In this document: positions 48,034-57,581 of the stretch, piece by piece
How the letters are laid out: each line of letters starts with the position of its first letter
Numbering within the stretch: the stretch's first letter is position 1
Assembly (NCBI GenBank): GCA_016839705.1
Contig: JAEOTR010000048.1
Coordinates: 24,779-88,778, forward strand
Origin: Promethearchaeota archaeon
Lineage (GTDB): Archaea; Asgardarchaeota; Lokiarchaeia; Sigyniarchaeales; SOKP01
Direction of reading: 5' to 3'
Length of the DNA stretch: 64,000 nucleotides
Notes under the pieces: model-generated
The model's database searches: none
Seen by the model: only the letters and a program-made list of their open reading frames with translations
Told to the model about the DNA's origin: nothing
Position numbers and translations under genes: made by a program

Positions 48034-49758
48034 GTGAAAATGATGAAAGATTATTCAGACTGGAAACCGGTGTTAGATTATGAGAATGAATCGCCATATA
48101 TCGAGAATCCAAATAGACCTTGGTTAAAACATCGACCGCCTACTGTACCAAAATCGATACGATTTGATCCTATACCTATCAGTGAGTTTATAAAATTATC
48201 TGCTAGAGAATTTCCTAATAATGTATGTATCATTGATAAACCAAATAATAAAAAATACACCTATCGTGAATTAATTTATTATGCGGATAAGATAGCAAAT
48301 GCCTTAGATGAATTAGGTATAGGAAAAGGGGATTTTGTTGGTTTAATGTCAATTAATTGTCCTGAATTCCTTTTTTCATGGTTAGGTATCCTTTCAACTG
48401 GGGCTGCAGTCGTACCGATAAATTCTTTACTCAATGATTCAGATGTTATCCACATTGTTCGAGAAACTGGAAATATTAATGTTATCTTTGTTCATAAAAC
48501 TAATTATAGGATAATTAAAAAGACCAGAACTCAAGTTGAAGTAAAGCATGTGATTGTATTAGGTGCTAAGGAAGCAAGAGATGATGCTATTACTCTTGAA
48601 GATTTTATAGATGGAAAAGCACCTAAATCTCCCGATGTTGAAATAGATCCAATGAACGATATTGCAGCATTAATGTTTACTGGTGGTACAACGGGACTCC
48701 CAAAAGGTGTAATGCTAACCCATAATAATTTGGTTCATGATCTGCTTATATCATTGCATAATACAGAGGATACTTATGAAGAATTTGAGGCTCGAAGGGG
48801 TAAAGAAACAAGCTTAGGAATCTTACCATTATGCCATGTTATGGGGCATGAAGCATTAATTTGGGCATTATATGGAGCAGCAACAATTATTATGTTTTCA
48901 TTCAATCCTTCCGAAGTTTTAGAAGTTATCGAGCATTACAAACCAAAAATATTTGCAGGTGTACCCGTGATGTATCAGATGATTATTAATAATCCAGATT
49001 TTACGGAGCGAGATCTTTCAAGTCTTGAAACTGCTGCGACAGGTTCAGCAGCTCTAGCCCCAGAATTATCAAAGAAATGGGAGGAAGTTGTAGGGTTTAG
49101 GGTTAGTCAAGGATTTGGTCTCACTGAAGCAACAGCATTTACTCATGGTGCAACTCTTTGGATGCCAGAAATTAAATCAGAAAGTATAGGTATTCCCGAT
49201 ATCGAAACAGATAGTATAATTGTGAATCCAGACACATTAGAAGAACTGAAACCAGGTGAAATTGGGGAAATGTTAATAAAGGGCCCCCAGATAATGAAGG
49301 GTTACTGGAAAAAACCGGAAGAGACAAAAAAAGATATCGTAAATGGTTGGCTTAGGACGGGAGATCTCGCCAGAATGGATGAAGATGGATATTTCTATAT
49401 CGAAGGACGAACAAAAGACATGATTAAATACAAAAGTTATAAAGTAATGGCAAAAGAAGTTGAAATGAAATTAATGGAACATCCGGCAATTTTAGAAGTT
49501 GGTGTGGTAGGTGTTCCAGATCCTAATATCGGCGAGACAATTAAGGCTTTTGTAGTACTTAAACCAGAATATCAAGATGGAAAGGTTACAGAAAAAGATA
49601 TTATTGAATGGGCTAAGGAACGATTAGCTGGATATAAATATCCTCGTAAGGTAGAATTCATCAAAATATTACCACGAACTACTATTGGTAAACCGTTTCG
49701 AAGAAAATTACGAGAAATGGAAGAAGAAAAGAAAGAGAAACCTATATCTCCGGTATAA
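48034..49758 (+). CDS. AMP-forming acyl-CoA synthetase
   Basis: MFTGGTTGLPKGVMLTHNN, QGFGLTEATAF, GWLRTGDLARMDEDGYFYIEGRTKDMIKY, PRTTIGKPFRRKL. Confidence 0.95.
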   Translation: MKMMKDYSDWKPVLDYENESPYIENPNRPWLKHRPPTVPKSIRFDPIPISEFIKLSAREFPNNVCIIDKPNNKKYTYRELIYYADKIANALDELGIGKGDFVGLMSINCPEFLFSWLGILSTGAAVVPINSLLNDSDVIHIVRETGNINVIFVHKTNYRIIKKTRTQVEVKHVIVLGAKEARDDAITLEDFIDGKAPKSPDVEIDPMNDIAALMFTGGTTGLPKGVMLTHNNLVHDLLISLHNTEDTYEEFEARRGKETSLGILPLCHVMGHEALIWALYGAATIIMFSFNPSEVLEVIEHYKPKIFAGVPVMYQMIINNPDFTERDLSSLETAATGSAALAPELSKKWEEVVGFRVSQGFGLTEATAFTHGATLWMPEIKSESIGIPDIETDSIIVNPDTLEELKPGEIGEMLIKGPQIMKGYWKKPEETKKDIVNGWLRTGDLARMDEDGYFYIEGRTKDMIKYKSYKVMAKEVEMKLMEHPAILEVGVVGVPDPNIGETIKAFVVLKPEYQDGKVTEKDIIEWAKERLAGYKYPRKVEFIKILPRTTIGKPFRRKLREMEEEKKEKPISPV

Positions 49759-49802
49759 ACTCTAAAAGGAGGTTTTAAACAACTTTTTTTTTAATTATTT
49801 TT

Positions 49803-49845
49803 GCATTTCCAGTTAAATTTTCAAATGCATTTGATAATTCAATTG
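49803..49845. repeat. 43-bp near-identical repeat, copy 1
   Basis: catttccagttaaattttcaaatgcatttgataattcaattg vs 54161-54203 with 2 mismatches. Confidence 0.85.
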
Positions 49846-49977
49846 TTCTTGGATAAGCAGATTGTTAGCTTTCATGCAAAAACATCGAATATAATTAGCA
49901 CATATTTTTTCGATATTTCAATACTTTTATTAGTTTATATAATTATGTATAGTCATAAAAATTCCCTCAGAAATCAA

Positions 49978-52900
49978 ATGAAATATCCTCATATTAAATC
50001 AATTGTAAAGAAAAAAAAAGGAATAGTTATTCTAGTTTCTATCTTTATTATATTATTTTTCCTTAACATACCTAATTTTTCTATGATTAGTTTTAACAAT
50101 CAAAAACTAACTACTGATAAATCAAAAAATTTTAGGAATCCTAATATCTCTTCAGACGGTACAAATTCAAGACCTTTACTAGTATATCAACATACCACCA
50201 TTTCTAACATCTATTACCCTCTTTCTTTACCTTCTGATATAAGTTTCACCTTAATAGAAGGATGGACTTCAAAAAATGTTACTATAACTTATGATGGAGT
50301 ATCACATCAAAAAGATTGGGTAATAAATGGTACATTCCCTACAGGTGAAGCCCCATGGGAATATTATGACAATAATTCGAATTTTATTAAAGAAGCTTGG
50401 CAAGTGATTGATGGTCAAGATTGTGTTGGAATCACAATAAACAAAGGTCAAAGCTTTCTCCAAGGAGATTATAGTTATTTCGAAGAAAATTTAACTATTC
50501 ATGAACCATCAGCATTAAATACGTTAGCAACCTTATCTATGGATTATTATTTTATTCACGAATTAGGAGTTTCATCTAATAATATTAGTACTTTTGTATC
50601 TATTGATATTGAAGGGGAAGAAAAAAGCACTGAAGCAAAATTTATTGATTTAGTTGAAGAATCTTGGAGTGAGATAAGTGTAACCTATGACCTTTCTGCT
50701 TACAATCAATTGATTCATGGTAATAATGAAAATATTACAATAAGAGCAGGAGTTATTACTCAAAATGATACTAGTCAAACTCCATCAAGTAAAGATCAAA
50801 GAATATTTTTTAACAATATACAATTTACCGTTTGGACTAAACCTAGCTTACCAAATTTATTAATCGCTAATGATATAGATAATAATTATAATTTCGATTT
50901 TTATAATTATACTAACAGTACTTTTGGTAAAGGGAGCGCTTTTATTAATGAATCAATTATTAAAAGCGGAAGTAGTGATATTACGTTCACAATTTTAAAA
51001 AATAATACATTTACTGAGGAATTTGAAGTCCATAACATTACCATTACATCAGAAGCAATAAAAATCTTTAATTCAACTTTAAACGGGCAAGAAGGTAGTC
51101 TCTATATTAATAATATAAATGTAGATTGGCGAACTGAATGCTCATTCTTCATCCCTTTTGGATATATAGATAATTGGGTTGAAATATTTAAACCAGATGA
51201 TTGGAATACAACTTCTATCCTAGATGGTTTTGGGGTTGATACAAAAGGAAGTTGTACTGGTATAACTCTTGGTTCAGAGAGAATAATCATACCGAATGGA
51301 GTTTTAAGCCCAGGGTTATGGACACTTGAGTTTACTAGCTCGAATTATATCGTTGAGGGAGGTATCATTGTTTGGAATGGAACTTTTTTTAATGAAGAAT
51401 CGAGTATTGCAATTGGAGATATATTTCAAATCAACGCAACGTTAAATAATACAGTCCCATTTGCTAATACGCAAGTAAATTGTACTATTAAATATCCGAA
51501 TGGTACTATTTTCTGGCAAATGAGTAAAACACTAGGATCTTACAACATTAATTTTGGTGATTTTACTGTTGGACTTAATATGTCCGTAGGAAATTATCAG
51601 ACAACATTAGTATGGACAAATAACCAATCTCAATCTGATAGGGATAAAGTTGGCTTCTTACAATTCGGATTTGAAGTGTGGCATCATACAAGTCTCACAG
51701 CCGTAAATGATCTTGAAGAGAAGGTTTCGGGAGATCCTTTTCTTATGAAAGTAAATTTCAGTGATATTGATTCAAATTCATATGTAGATTTTGCTACAGT
51801 TACCTTTAATTCCACTTTTGGAGCCTCTGGTGATATGATATACTTTGGTTCAGGAATTTACGTTGCTGATTTAGATATTAGTGGTTTATCATTGGGTAGT
51901 TATTATTTCTCATTCAATGCTTCAAAACAATATTACGAAAATCAAACTATAATGAATTTAGTTCATTTAAGAATTGTTTCACAACCATTAGCATTAGATG
52001 TTCCTCATGAAGTTATAAATGCGGATGCGAATAGCTATGCTATTTGCCAAGTAAATGTCACTGGGGCGATTTCTGGCTCTTTGATAACTGGGAGTGTTAA
52101 TGTAACTACTGATTGGCAAAAAAATTATACAATTATTGATCATCTTAATGGTTCTGTAACACTTAATTTCTCTACAAATCATCTACCACTTGAAGGTATT
52201 ATTGAAACATATACAGTGACTATATTTGCTAATAAAATCAATTATAGTATTACTTCAGGGTTCATATCTATAGCAGTACATCCTATTCCTGCTGTAGTAA
52301 ACGTCAATACATCTATAGTTGAGGTTAAATTGTATGAGAATTTCTCATTAAACTTAAATTATACTGTTGGTGAATCAGGTGAATTAATTAGTGAAGCCAT
52401 ATTAAATGTATCTTGGGTATCTTCCGTTAACATTTTCCCAAGTGGAAATAACTATATAATTAATTTTTCTACAACTGGTCTTAGTTTAGGAAATTATATT
52501 GTGTTATTGAGATTAAACCATCCCGGCTATGAAACAGCTTTCAAAAGTGTTTATGTGACCATTTTACCTCTTGAAATTAATGTAGAAACAATTGAATACA
52601 ACAATACGATTGAAGTAATCGCTGGAAGCTCTTATTTAATAAGTATACGTCTTACTGAAGAAGGTTCTGGAAATTTAATTGAAAATGCTAACATAACCTA
52701 TTCATGGAGATTTGAATTTGGAGAGGTTACGAATGTTGGAAGTGGGATTTATGAATTGATGTTACATATTCCTGAAAGTGCTGATGGTGCCTATATTATA
52801 GATATAATAATTATATCTGAAGATGTAGAGCTTAAGAATCGAAATTTTCCTCTAAATATATACGTTTTACAAAAACCGACTCCAAATTACCTGATATGGA

Positions 52901-53742
52901 TAATTTTAGGAGTTTCAATAGCCATAATCGGTGTTTTAAGTGCTTTAAGTTTAAGAAGCTATGTGATCGCCCCGCGTAAGAGAAAGAAAGAACGACTATT
53001 TATGAATACAATACAAGTTTTTAAAGATGTTAAAAATATTCAAGCGATAATGCTTATTCATAAGGAAAGTGGGATGCCATTTTTCACTAAAAATATCTCT
53101 GGATTCGATTTTGAAGATAATTTTCTAATTTCTGGTTTTATTCAGGCAATTACGTTATTTGGGAAGCAAATGATTAAAGGTGAAATAATAGATGAAAAAA
53201 AAAGTAAACATAGAGCCTCCTATTCCAAAACTATTACGGAATTGGATTTTAAATTTTTCAGAATCCTCATATGTGACTATTTATCATTAAGAACTGTATT
53301 GATTACTAAAGGTGAATCATCGGTCAGATTAAAAAAGCAATTTCATTTAATGACAGTGGAAATAGAGGCAAAATATGGAGAAAAAGTAAGTACATTCCAG
53401 GGAAAAGTCGATATAATTCAATCAAAAATTGATACACTACTAAATGAATTCTTATTTTTATATTACCAAGAACCATTTAAATTAATAGATGATGCGAGTT
53501 ACATGAGATTTCTGAAAAAAGGTGGGGAATTACAGGCAATAGAGTCCCGAATCCTTAATGTTATAATCTCTGTAACTAAATTAAATAAAGAATTTACTAT
53601 TAATAGGATAATTGAGGAAATTGATGAAAAGGACGTTGATAAAATCTATGGTGGTCTACATACGCTCATTCAAAGAAATATAATTATTCCCGCTACTCAA
53701 AAGGACGAAGATTCACATCCCTTATTAGGTGGATTGAAATAA
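49978..53742 (+). CDS. Large secreted/TM protein with Ig-like ectodomains and cytosolic longin-like + winged-helix-like tail
   Basis: Signal-anchor (KKKKGIVILVSIFIILFFLNI), N-glycosylation-rich beta ectodomain, TM (YLIWIILGVSIAIIGVLSALSL), cytosolic IQAIMLIHKESGMPFFTKNISGFDFEDNFLISGFIQAITLFGKQM...; ORF opens at 49801 but M60 (49978) likely start. Confidence 0.85.
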   Translation: MKYPHIKSIVKKKKGIVILVSIFIILFFLNIPNFSMISFNNQKLTTDKSKNFRNPNISSDGTNSRPLLVYQHTTISNIYYPLSLPSDISFTLIEGWTSKNVTITYDGVSHQKDWVINGTFPTGEAPWEYYDNNSNFIKEAWQVIDGQDCVGITINKGQSFLQGDYSYFEENLTIHEPSALNTLATLSMDYYFIHELGVSSNNISTFVSIDIEGEEKSTEAKFIDLVEESWSEISVTYDLSAYNQLIHGNNENITIRAGVITQNDTSQTPSSKDQRIFFNNIQFTVWTKPSLPNLLIANDIDNNYNFDFYNYTNSTFGKGSAFINESIIKSGSSDITFTILKNNTFTEEFEVHNITITSEAIKIFNSTLNGQEGSLYINNINVDWRTECSFFIPFGYIDNWVEIFKPDDWNTTSILDGFGVDTKGSCTGITLGSERIIIPNGVLSPGLWTLEFTSSNYIVEGGIIVWNGTFFNEESSIAIGDIFQINATLNNTVPFANTQVNCTIKYPNGTIFWQMSKTLGSYNINFGDFTVGLNMSVGNYQTTLVWTNNQSQSDRDKVGFLQFGFEVWHHTSLTAVNDLEEKVSGDPFLMKVNFSDIDSNSYVDFATVTFNSTFGASGDMIYFGSGIYVADLDISGLSLGSYYFSFNASKQYYENQTIMNLVHLRIVSQPLALDVPHEVINADANSYAICQVNVTGAISGSLITGSVNVTTDWQKNYTIIDHLNGSVTLNFSTNHLPLEGIIETYTVTIFANKINYSITSGFISIAVHPIPAVVNVNTSIVEVKLYENFSLNLNYTVGESGELISEAILNVSWVSSVNIFPSGNNYIINFSTTGLSLGNYIVLLRLNHPGYETAFKSVYVTILPLEINVETIEYNNTIEVIAGSSYLISIRLTEEGSGNLIENANITYSWRFEFGEVTNVGSGIYELMLHIPESADGAYIIDIIIISEDVELKNRNFPLNIYVLQKPTPNYLIWIILGVSIAIIGVLSALSLRSYVIAPRKRKKERLFMNTIQVFKDVKNIQAIMLIHKESGMPFFTKNISGFDFEDNFLISGFIQAITLFGKQMIKGEIIDEKKSKHRASYSKTITELDFKFFRILICDYLSLRTVLITKGESSVRLKKQFHLMTVEIEAKYGEKVSTFQGKVDIIQSKIDTLLNEFLFLYYQEPFKLIDDASYMRFLKKGGELQAIESRILNVIISVTKLNKEFTINRIIEEIDEKDVDKIYGGLHTLIQRNIIIPATQKDEDSHPLLGGLK

Positions 53743-53781
53743 CCTGGAATTATGTTTTATGACTTTCATCAGTTTTTCTAT

Positions 53782-54135
53782 CTAAATCCTTGACAGAAGG
53801 AAAAAACATTCTTAGGTAAAACGCTGTGATTGTATCCTCCCTCTAATAAAGCATATCGTCTTCCCTTGCTCAAATTTTCCGAATACTCTTTCATTAATCT
53901 GCCCAATTCAAAATAATCTTAAGGATATAAGAGATTACCCCAGTCTTCAATTCCTTGATCAAAACCCGCACTAGCAACAAAAATATCAATATCCTTTAAA
54001 TTTTGCATAGATTTTTCGACTTCTTTAATGTAATTAACATGCCCACTTGAGCTTGGATTTAGAATCTTTACTTTAAACCCATCACTTCTATTTTTCAGAA
54101 TATTGATATTACCATCACCAGTATGAATAATAAAC
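53782..54135 (-). pseudogene. Truncated degraded copy of the HDAC-like gene at 56809-57579
   Basis: Reverse strand reads HTGDGNINILKNRSDGFKVKILNPSSSGHVNYIKEVEKSMQNLKDIDIFVASAGFDQGIEDWGNLLYP*DYFELGRLMKEYSENLSKGRRYALLEGGYNHSVLPKNVFSFCQGF; in-frame TAA near 53919-53921; 5' half missing. Confidence 0.92.
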
Positions 54136-54160
54136 TATGTTTGGTTTAAGAAACACTTTT

Positions 54161-54203
54161 TCATTTCCAGTGAAATTTTCGAATGCATTTGATAATTCAA
54201 TTG
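54161..54203. repeat. 43-bp near-identical repeat, copy 2
   Basis: tcatttccagtgaaattttcgaatgcatttgataattcaattg vs 49803-49845. Confidence 0.85.
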
Positions 54204-54554
54204 CTTATTGTAAAGATTTAGTTTTCCTCCTATAGGGATTAATCGCTACTCGATACGGTTTCATGAAAATCATCTAATTATTTAATCTTTAGAAGAAAAA
54301 TAATTCACGTAATCAATACTTTTTTTTTCTTTATATCATCTTAAAAAATTTCATCAAATGGCTGAAAAGTTTCTTCTAATAATGGTAATTATAAATTTAT
54401 TCTAAGATAAGAATAGGTTTTAGATAATATTTTTATACTTGTTCACTCTACTCATTTTCCAATTCTAAAACTTAAATTATTTTTTTTGAACAAAACTGGA
54501 AAGATTTATCAGAGTGTTTTAAGATCATTTTGATATAGAAACTCGAGAATAAAA

Positions 54555-55592
54555 ATGGGAACTTTAGATTTATTACTAGGATTATTCTTTTCATCAGAAG
54601 ACAGTATTATATATGAAAAGATTAAACTATCTAAAAAAATATCACAAACAAATAAACAACACATAAAGCAATTACCTTTGCGGTTTCTTGGACCTTTATT
54701 CATGACGTTAGCTTATGATGCTGAAAAAAAATGGAATATTAATTTTATTGAATCGACATTATCATCAAATCAGGAATATATTGTTGAAGAAACTTTTATG
54801 CAATCATTCATATGTCTTAATTCTTCAGTTGATGAAGGAGATAATATGACTTATCTCTTTGCGTTTATTGGATCTCCATATACAGAAGATCCTAAAATGA
54901 TATATGAAAAAATGAGTAAATATATTCATCAAAGTATCATTCAAGGAAGATTTGTAGCCCAAAAGACTTATGGGGTTGCGTTTAATTATGATAAATTCGT
55001 AAATGGAGAGTTAAAAAGAGGTGTAAAATTGATAAATCACTCATTAGGATCTCCAAGAAAGATGCACTGGGAAGAAAAAAAAAAATATTATTCAGTAGGA
55101 TTAATAGAGAGAAAAAAAATGGGAGATTATGTTGAATCTAACTTATATACATTTGATACTGATGATCCATTAAGAACAAGGTCTTTAAACGCTATTCCTT
55201 CCTACTATTTGATGGCAATATTACCTAATTACTTTGAAACTCGTATAGTTGAAACCTTAAAGCTATTTGAAAAAACAGAAATTTATCCTAACATTAGAAC
55301 GATAAAATTAAGTAACTCTAATAGTGAGGTTTTATATATAGAAGAATTTTTAATTGAGAATCAAATCAGAAAGAGCTATGGTTTAATACTAATTTCAACA
55401 AATGAAGAATTCTCAGAAAGTTATGATATTTCATTTTTTAAGAAAAAATTAAGGCTCCTTTTAGGTAAGAAGAAGAATTTTGAAGAAACTGTCATTGAAA
55501 TAAATTCAAGAATTAACCCGTTCTATAAATGGAGTACTAATTCTGAAGAAACACTTAGAAATATTATAGAATTACTCGATAGCAAAAATTAA
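54555..55592 (+). CDS. Hypothetical protein
   Basis: 345-aa ORF; no recognised motif; paired with following ORF. Confidence 0.65.
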   Translation: MGTLDLLLGLFFSSEDSIIYEKIKLSKKISQTNKQHIKQLPLRFLGPLFMTLAYDAEKKWNINFIESTLSSNQEYIVEETFMQSFICLNSSVDEGDNMTYLFAFIGSPYTEDPKMIYEKMSKYIHQSIIQGRFVAQKTYGVAFNYDKFVNGELKRGVKLINHSLGSPRKMHWEEKKKYYSVGLIERKKMGDYVESNLYTFDTDDPLRTRSLNAIPSYYLMAILPNYFETRIVETLKLFEKTEIYPNIRTIKLSNSNSEVLYIEEFLIENQIRKSYGLILISTNEEFSESYDISFFKKKLRLLLGKKKNFEETVIEINSRINPFYKWSTNSEETLRNIIELLDSKN

Positions 55593-55618
55593 GATAACAG
55601 GGAAATGAGGTAAGTTTT

Positions 55619-56620
55619 TTGGAAAAGATCGAATTCAAGCAATTGTTTAAGATTGAAAAAGAAAGATTATTATGGAATTACCAGAGAATAAATCGTATGT
55701 TTAAAAATTTAGAACCTACAGAGATCATAGCTAAATTCTTAATAAATCAATCAGTAGAATTTTCCCCCAATAGAATGATAGATATACTCAATTATTACTC
55801 ACCTAAAATTAGGAAAGATAAAACATTATTAGATTTTGCATTTGAATGGGTTCGAGCGAATAGAATTCGATTTGATTATAAGAAATTTATAAATTTAGGG
55901 ACATATGAAGACCAAAATAGTGCCATCGATGATTCCATTTTTCTTTTCTTTTTAGATTATGATAATTATATTAGAGAATGCTTAATAGAAAATATAAGTG
56001 AACTTGAAATTTGCGCGTTATATGAAATATTCTTTAATCCTAATCAAGTAGATTCTACAAATATGGACGCTTTCTTGAAAAATAAGGAGTTAAAAGTACA
56101 CACAATTTTTAAAGGAAAAGAAAAAGTAAATACTAGTATCTTTACATTACGAGAGGGTTTATCAGCGATGATCAAGAAAGATTATAATGAATTACACTCA
56201 TCAAAAGTCAAAATAAAAAGTGATCAGCAAAAATCAGGCAATGAAGTTTTATCAACAATAACAGAGTTCGATGGGACAATGTTAGAAAGATTGGTTAAAT
56301 CATACTGCTTTAACAAACGGAAAATAGTTGATAGGGAACTTGAAAACTCAATTTCTAGGTTTTTATCTTCTTTTTTCAAATTTGGCCAATTTTATAAATA
56401 TGAAGATTTTAAAGATAAATTGATTCAAAATTTAACAGATAGTTTATATTCTGGATTAACAGAAAATCATAAGTTTATTTCATTAGATATTCTCAATTCT
56501 GATAATTTATTTAATTTTGAAAAAACTGTAGAAACACAAAAATTAGATGGTTTGGCTTGGATTAAGGATTTAATCCCAATTTTAAAAGAATTTGCTGTAA
56601 AATTCATTGATAGGTTATAA
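55619..56620 (+). CDS. Hypothetical protein
   Basis: 333-aa ORF with TTG start, 26 bp after the previous stop. Confidence 0.6.
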   Translation: MEKIEFKQLFKIEKERLLWNYQRINRMFKNLEPTEIIAKFLINQSVEFSPNRMIDILNYYSPKIRKDKTLLDFAFEWVRANRIRFDYKKFINLGTYEDQNSAIDDSIFLFFLDYDNYIRECLIENISELEICALYEIFFNPNQVDSTNMDAFLKNKELKVHTIFKGKEKVNTSIFTLREGLSAMIKKDYNELHSSKVKIKSDQQKSGNEVLSTITEFDGTMLERLVKSYCFNKRKIVDRELENSISRFLSSFFKFGQFYKYEDFKDKLIQNLTDSLYSGLTENHKFISLDILNSDNLFNFEKTVETQKLDGLAWIKDLIPILKEFAVKFIDRL

Positions 56621-56648
56621 ATCTTATTTCTACTTCTGTTGTGAAGTC

Positions 56649-56800
56649 TTATTGAGATTTTTCTATCATTACAAATAAGTGATAACTTTCTCCGAATTTG
56701 GGAGGATTCTTGTGCCAATTTTGACTAATGATTTTATACCCAACATGCTGAACCATTTTTAAATAAGTTGCTTTGTCAGATTTTTCCTCATTAATTAAAG
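56649..56800 (-). pseudogene. Possible remnant of a methyltransferase-like C-terminus
   Basis: Reading frame ...YLKMVQHVGYKIISQNWHKNPPKFGESYHLFVMIEKSQ* resembles a SAM-methyltransferase C-terminus but has no N-terminal part. Confidence 0.3.
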
Positions 56801-56808
56801 AAATTCCT

Positions 56809-57579
56809 TTATTTAAATCCTTGACAGAATGAATCCACATTTTTAGGTAATACTTCATGGTTGTACCCTCCCTCCAGCAAAGCAAATCGTCTACCTTTAC
56901 TTAATTTTTCGGAATATTTTTTCATTAAGCTACCTAATTCATGATAATCTTCAGGATATAATTTATTACCCCAGTCTTCGATTCCTTCATCAAATCCTGC
57001 ACTAGCAACAAAAATATCAATATCTTTTAAATTTTGCATAAATTTTTCCACTTCTTTAATGTAATTGACATTCCCACTTGAGCTTGGATTTAATATTTTT
57101 ACTTTAAATCCATCGTTCCTATTTTTGAGAATGTTCAATGTCCCGTCACCAGTATGAAGATCAAAATCTAACACAAAAGCAGTGGCAATTTTTCCTTCTG
57201 AATATAATTTCAGTAAGCTTATACTTATATTGTTGAAATAACAAAATCCCCAGCATGAATCTGCTGAAGCATGGTGCCCTGGAGGACGAACTACGGCAAA
57301 GGTTGGATTTTCGTTATAACCTTCTTCAGCAGCTAAAATTGAACCCCCTGCAGCTAAAGATGCTAACTCAAACAATAGTGGTTCTCTCTTAATATAGTTA
57401 AAATGCCTTTCCGAATGAGCTCGTAGTATATCTTCTTTCTTCGCAGGCTTGGGTTTTATAAATTCATATTCTTTTCTTTTGGATAATAAATTAACAATTC
57501 CCTCTAAACGACCTGGTTCAGCCGCAGGATCCCTTGCATAATCTGAATTAAAATACCGTTCATGAAATACAATCTTCAT
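56809..57579 (-). CDS. Histone deacetylase / AcuC-family deacetylase
   Basis: EPGRLEGIVNLL, VRPPGHHASADSCWGFCYFNN, LDFDLHTGDGT, ASAGFDEG, LEGGYN. Confidence 0.93.
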   Translation of the reverse strand: MKIVFHERYFNSDYARDPAAEPGRLEGIVNLLSKRKEYEFIKPKPAKKEDILRAHSERHFNYIKREPLLFELASLAAGGSILAAEEGYNENPTFAVVRPPGHHASADSCWGFCYFNNISISLLKLYSEGKIATAFVLDFDLHTGDGTLNILKNRNDGFKVKILNPSSSGNVNYIKEVEKFMQNLKDIDIFVASAGFDEGIEDWGNKLYPEDYHELGSLMKKYSEKLSKGRRFALLEGGYNHEVLPKNVDSFCQGFK

Positions 57580-57581
57580 CT

